64,000 nucleotides of DNA from JAHRVQ01 sp051278195 (GTDB lineage: Bacteria > Pseudomonadota > Gammaproteobacteria > Pseudomonadales > Azotimanducaceae): the NCBI GenBank assembly GCA_051278195.1, contig JBNMQM010000013.1, positions 1 to 64,000 on the forward strand, given 5' to 3'. Numbering within the stretch: the first letter of the stretch is position 1; each line of letters begins with the position of its first letter. Position numbers and translations under genes: made by a program. Below the pieces are notes generated by a model, which searched no databases, was not told the DNA's origin, and saw only the letters and a list, made by a program, of their open reading frames with translations. Positions 62,472 through 64,000 of the stretch are shown here, in pieces.

Positions 62472-64000
62472 ATGGATAACCCGCAGCATCATGTATTGCA
62501 TGACCCATTTCTCACTATCAAACGTGCCGCTCCGACAATAGCTCTGATTATAACGTTAGCCAGCACGATCTGGATGTCCACCGCTTTTGCCGTCACAGGC
62601 GCCAGACCACCCTTTCAGAGCTACAGCCCCGATATTGACGTATTCCCGCAGAATTTTGCGATTGCCGAAGATCAGCGAGGCATTGTTTATGTGGGTAGCA
62701 CCGATGGCTTGCTGACATTCGACGGTGAACGGTGGCTGCTGACCCCACTGCCAAATGGCGGCCTTGTTCGGTCGCTAACGATGGCAGAAGACCAAAGAGT
62801 CTATGTGGGTGGCTATGATGAATTCGGTTTTGCTGAGCCTGACACCACTGGAAAATTGGTTTACACCAGCCTGGCAAAACTCTTCCGAAATGCTTTGAAG
62901 GATGACCTCTTCGCTGATATTTGGGATATTTCCATCAGCCCTGAAGGGGTGTTTTTCAAGGGCTTACAACACGTATTTCTTTGGTCACCCAGTACTGGAG
63001 AAACCAAGTTCTGGTTCTGGCAAAGCCGCTTCGGTGCGCTTCGGCACCACAAGGGAGATACTTTCCTGCAGTTTCGCGGTGAGGGTTTTCGGCGCTATCA
63101 AGATGGAACTTGGCAGCCACTACCCGCGACACAGTCACTCACAGAGCTGATTATACAACTCGTACCCCTTCCGGACGACGGGCTGCTAACGATTTCACGG
63201 AATGGCGATTGGAAACGATTCACCTCTGATGCTGTCACACCCTACGCAATGCCTTCCAATATGCCTAGGTCTTCCAAACTGACTGATGGCGTAATGCTTG
63301 ATGAAAATACTATGGCGTTTTCGGGTGACCTTGGAATGCTCTATTTTTACGACCTGCGAAACAAAAAGGTGGAGAAAATAAATATGGGCGGCGGGTTTCT
63401 TTCTGATCTGGCCAGAAGCCAACAAGGCAATCTGCTAACAGTTGATGACGCGGGCATTCACCATGTTCCCTGGCCCGCTAAATGGACGTTATTAGATAAA
63501 TTAAACGGACTGATCGGTTCAGTCTTTTCGGTGCGCCAATTCGATGACGACATTTACGCTTTGGCCGGTAGTGGTGTTTACAAAAAGTCATCCGGCGCCG
63601 ACCAATTTAATCGAATGGACTGGTCTGAACATGAAACCTGGGACCTGGTCGCACTAGAGGACGGTAGCAAGATTTTGGCTAACTCTTATGTGCTCAGACT
63701 GATCACGGATCAAGGGGCAGTCGACATTTCTGATGAAACAATTTACCCACGAATCCTCAAACGGTCACGAGCAAACCCCAACCTTATTTATGTCGGCACA
63801 GAAATCGGGATCGGACTTCTCGAAAAGCGCCGCAAGGGCTGGGAGCTGGTGTATCACAAGGCAGATATGAAAAACCTTCGCGTCACGAGCATCGTGGAGA
63901 CCGAAGAAAATAGCGTTCTGATTGGCAGCGAACGCGATGGTCTGCAACAGGTAGATTTTATATTGGGTGAGCAGTGGCGAGCTGTTGCGACCAGTATCGG
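62472..64000 (+). CDS. Periplasmic beta-propeller sensor, N-terminal part (3' end outside window)
   Basis: An open frame of at least 509 codons from ATG 62472 with no stop to the window end. Residues ~20-45 are a membrane anchor or signal (APTIALIITLASTIWMSTAF). The rest is a repeated ligand-sensing propeller: NFAIAEDQRGIVYVGSTDGLLTFDG, SLTMAEDQRVYVGGYDEFGF, YLAPLPDDGLL-type blades and SIVETEENSVLIGSERDGL are the two-component-regulator-propeller pattern. The output domain (kinase, GGDEF or HTH) must lie to the right of the window. No function can be assigned beyond sensing. Confidence 0.85.
   Translation, partial: MDNPQHHVLHDPFLTIKRAAPTIALIITLASTIWMSTAFAVTGARPPFQSYSPDIDVFPQNFAIAEDQRGIVYVGSTDGLLTFDGERWLLTPLPNGGLVRSLTMAEDQRVYVGGYDEFGFAEPDTTGKLVYTSLAKLFRNALKDDLFADIWDISISPEGVFFKGLQHVFLWSPSTGETKFWFWQSRFGALRHHKGDTFLQFRGEGFRRYQDGTWQPLPATQSLTELIIQLVPLPDDGLLTISRNGDWKRFTSDAVTPYAMPSNMPRSSKLTDGVMLDENTMAFSGDLGMLYFYDLRNKKVEKINMGGGFLSDLARSQQGNLLTVDDAGIHHVPWPAKWTLLDKLNGLIGSVFSVRQFDDDIYALAGSGVYKKSSGADQFNRMDWSEHETWDLVALEDGSKILANSYVLRLITDQGAVDISDETIYPRILKRSRANPNLIYVGTEIGIGLLEKRRKGWELVYHKADMKNLRVTSIVETEENSVLIGSERDGLQQVDFILGEQWRAVATSI

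Overview
The window looks like the chromosome of an aerobic gammaproteobacterium, possibly marine or oil/lipid-associated. The evidence is the conserved holD-rimI-prfC block (as in enterobacteria, with yjjG missing), slyX, pilU, bacterioferritin with Bfd, and many lipid-metabolism genes. The base composition is close to balanced. I saw no rRNA, tRNA, CRISPR array or intact insertion sequence.

Layout: 1-8.1 kb holds the 3' end of valS, a cold-shock protein, a minus-strand group (hisH, hisF, slyX, quinone oxidoreductase), a GntR-PurM fusion with its own palindromic operator, pilU and a LysR regulator. 8.1-10.2 kb is a decayed stretch: a TauE/SafE remnant, a DUF4124-like protein, a MarR regulator with a near-perfect operator, microsatellites and a frameshifted secreted-protein gene. 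10.2-24.9 kb is central and lipid metabolism: a single-chain acetyl-CoA carboxylase of 1638 residues, class I fumarase, a MaoC-like protein, an acyl desaturase, thiolase, a long ketoacyl synthase and a CYP153-like P450. 25-32.7 kb has a nucleotide phosphodiesterase, a cobalt-type nitrile hydratase operon, prfC-rimI-holD, tesB and a tandem GNAT-like pair with one dead copy.

32.8-46.1 kb is dominated by a 3780-residue FecR/cadherin-like/FG-GAP/RTX surface protein followed tail-to-tail by a GAF-GGDEF-EAL protein. 46.1-53.5 kb carries bfd/bfr with a Fur-like box, a chorismate-lyase-like gene, two transporters (one with a repeated start region), marR-glpK, a cNMP-binding protein and a wrecked parA. 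53.5-57.6 kb is a lysine catabolism module (lysine 6-dehydrogenase-like enzyme, ALDH7 dehydrogenase, divergent Lrp regulator) and a glycosyltransferase. 57.6-64 kb contains a thioredoxin-fold protein coupled to a UGSC-type selenoprotein whose in-frame TGA is followed by a good SECIS-like hairpin, then an ALO-type oxidase with a cytochrome c lipoprotein, an M23 peptidase, and the start of a beta-propeller sensor that runs off the window.

The strongest leads are the selenoprotein operon (59.2-59.8 kb), the GntR-PurM fusion with its operator (4.5-5.95 kb), the unusual domain order of the single-chain carboxylase, and the amino-acid permease whose first 18 codons-per-three-units repeat duplicates a ribosome-binding site plus ATG six times. 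Perfect or near-perfect short tandem duplications occur repeatedly across the window, often at gene ends.
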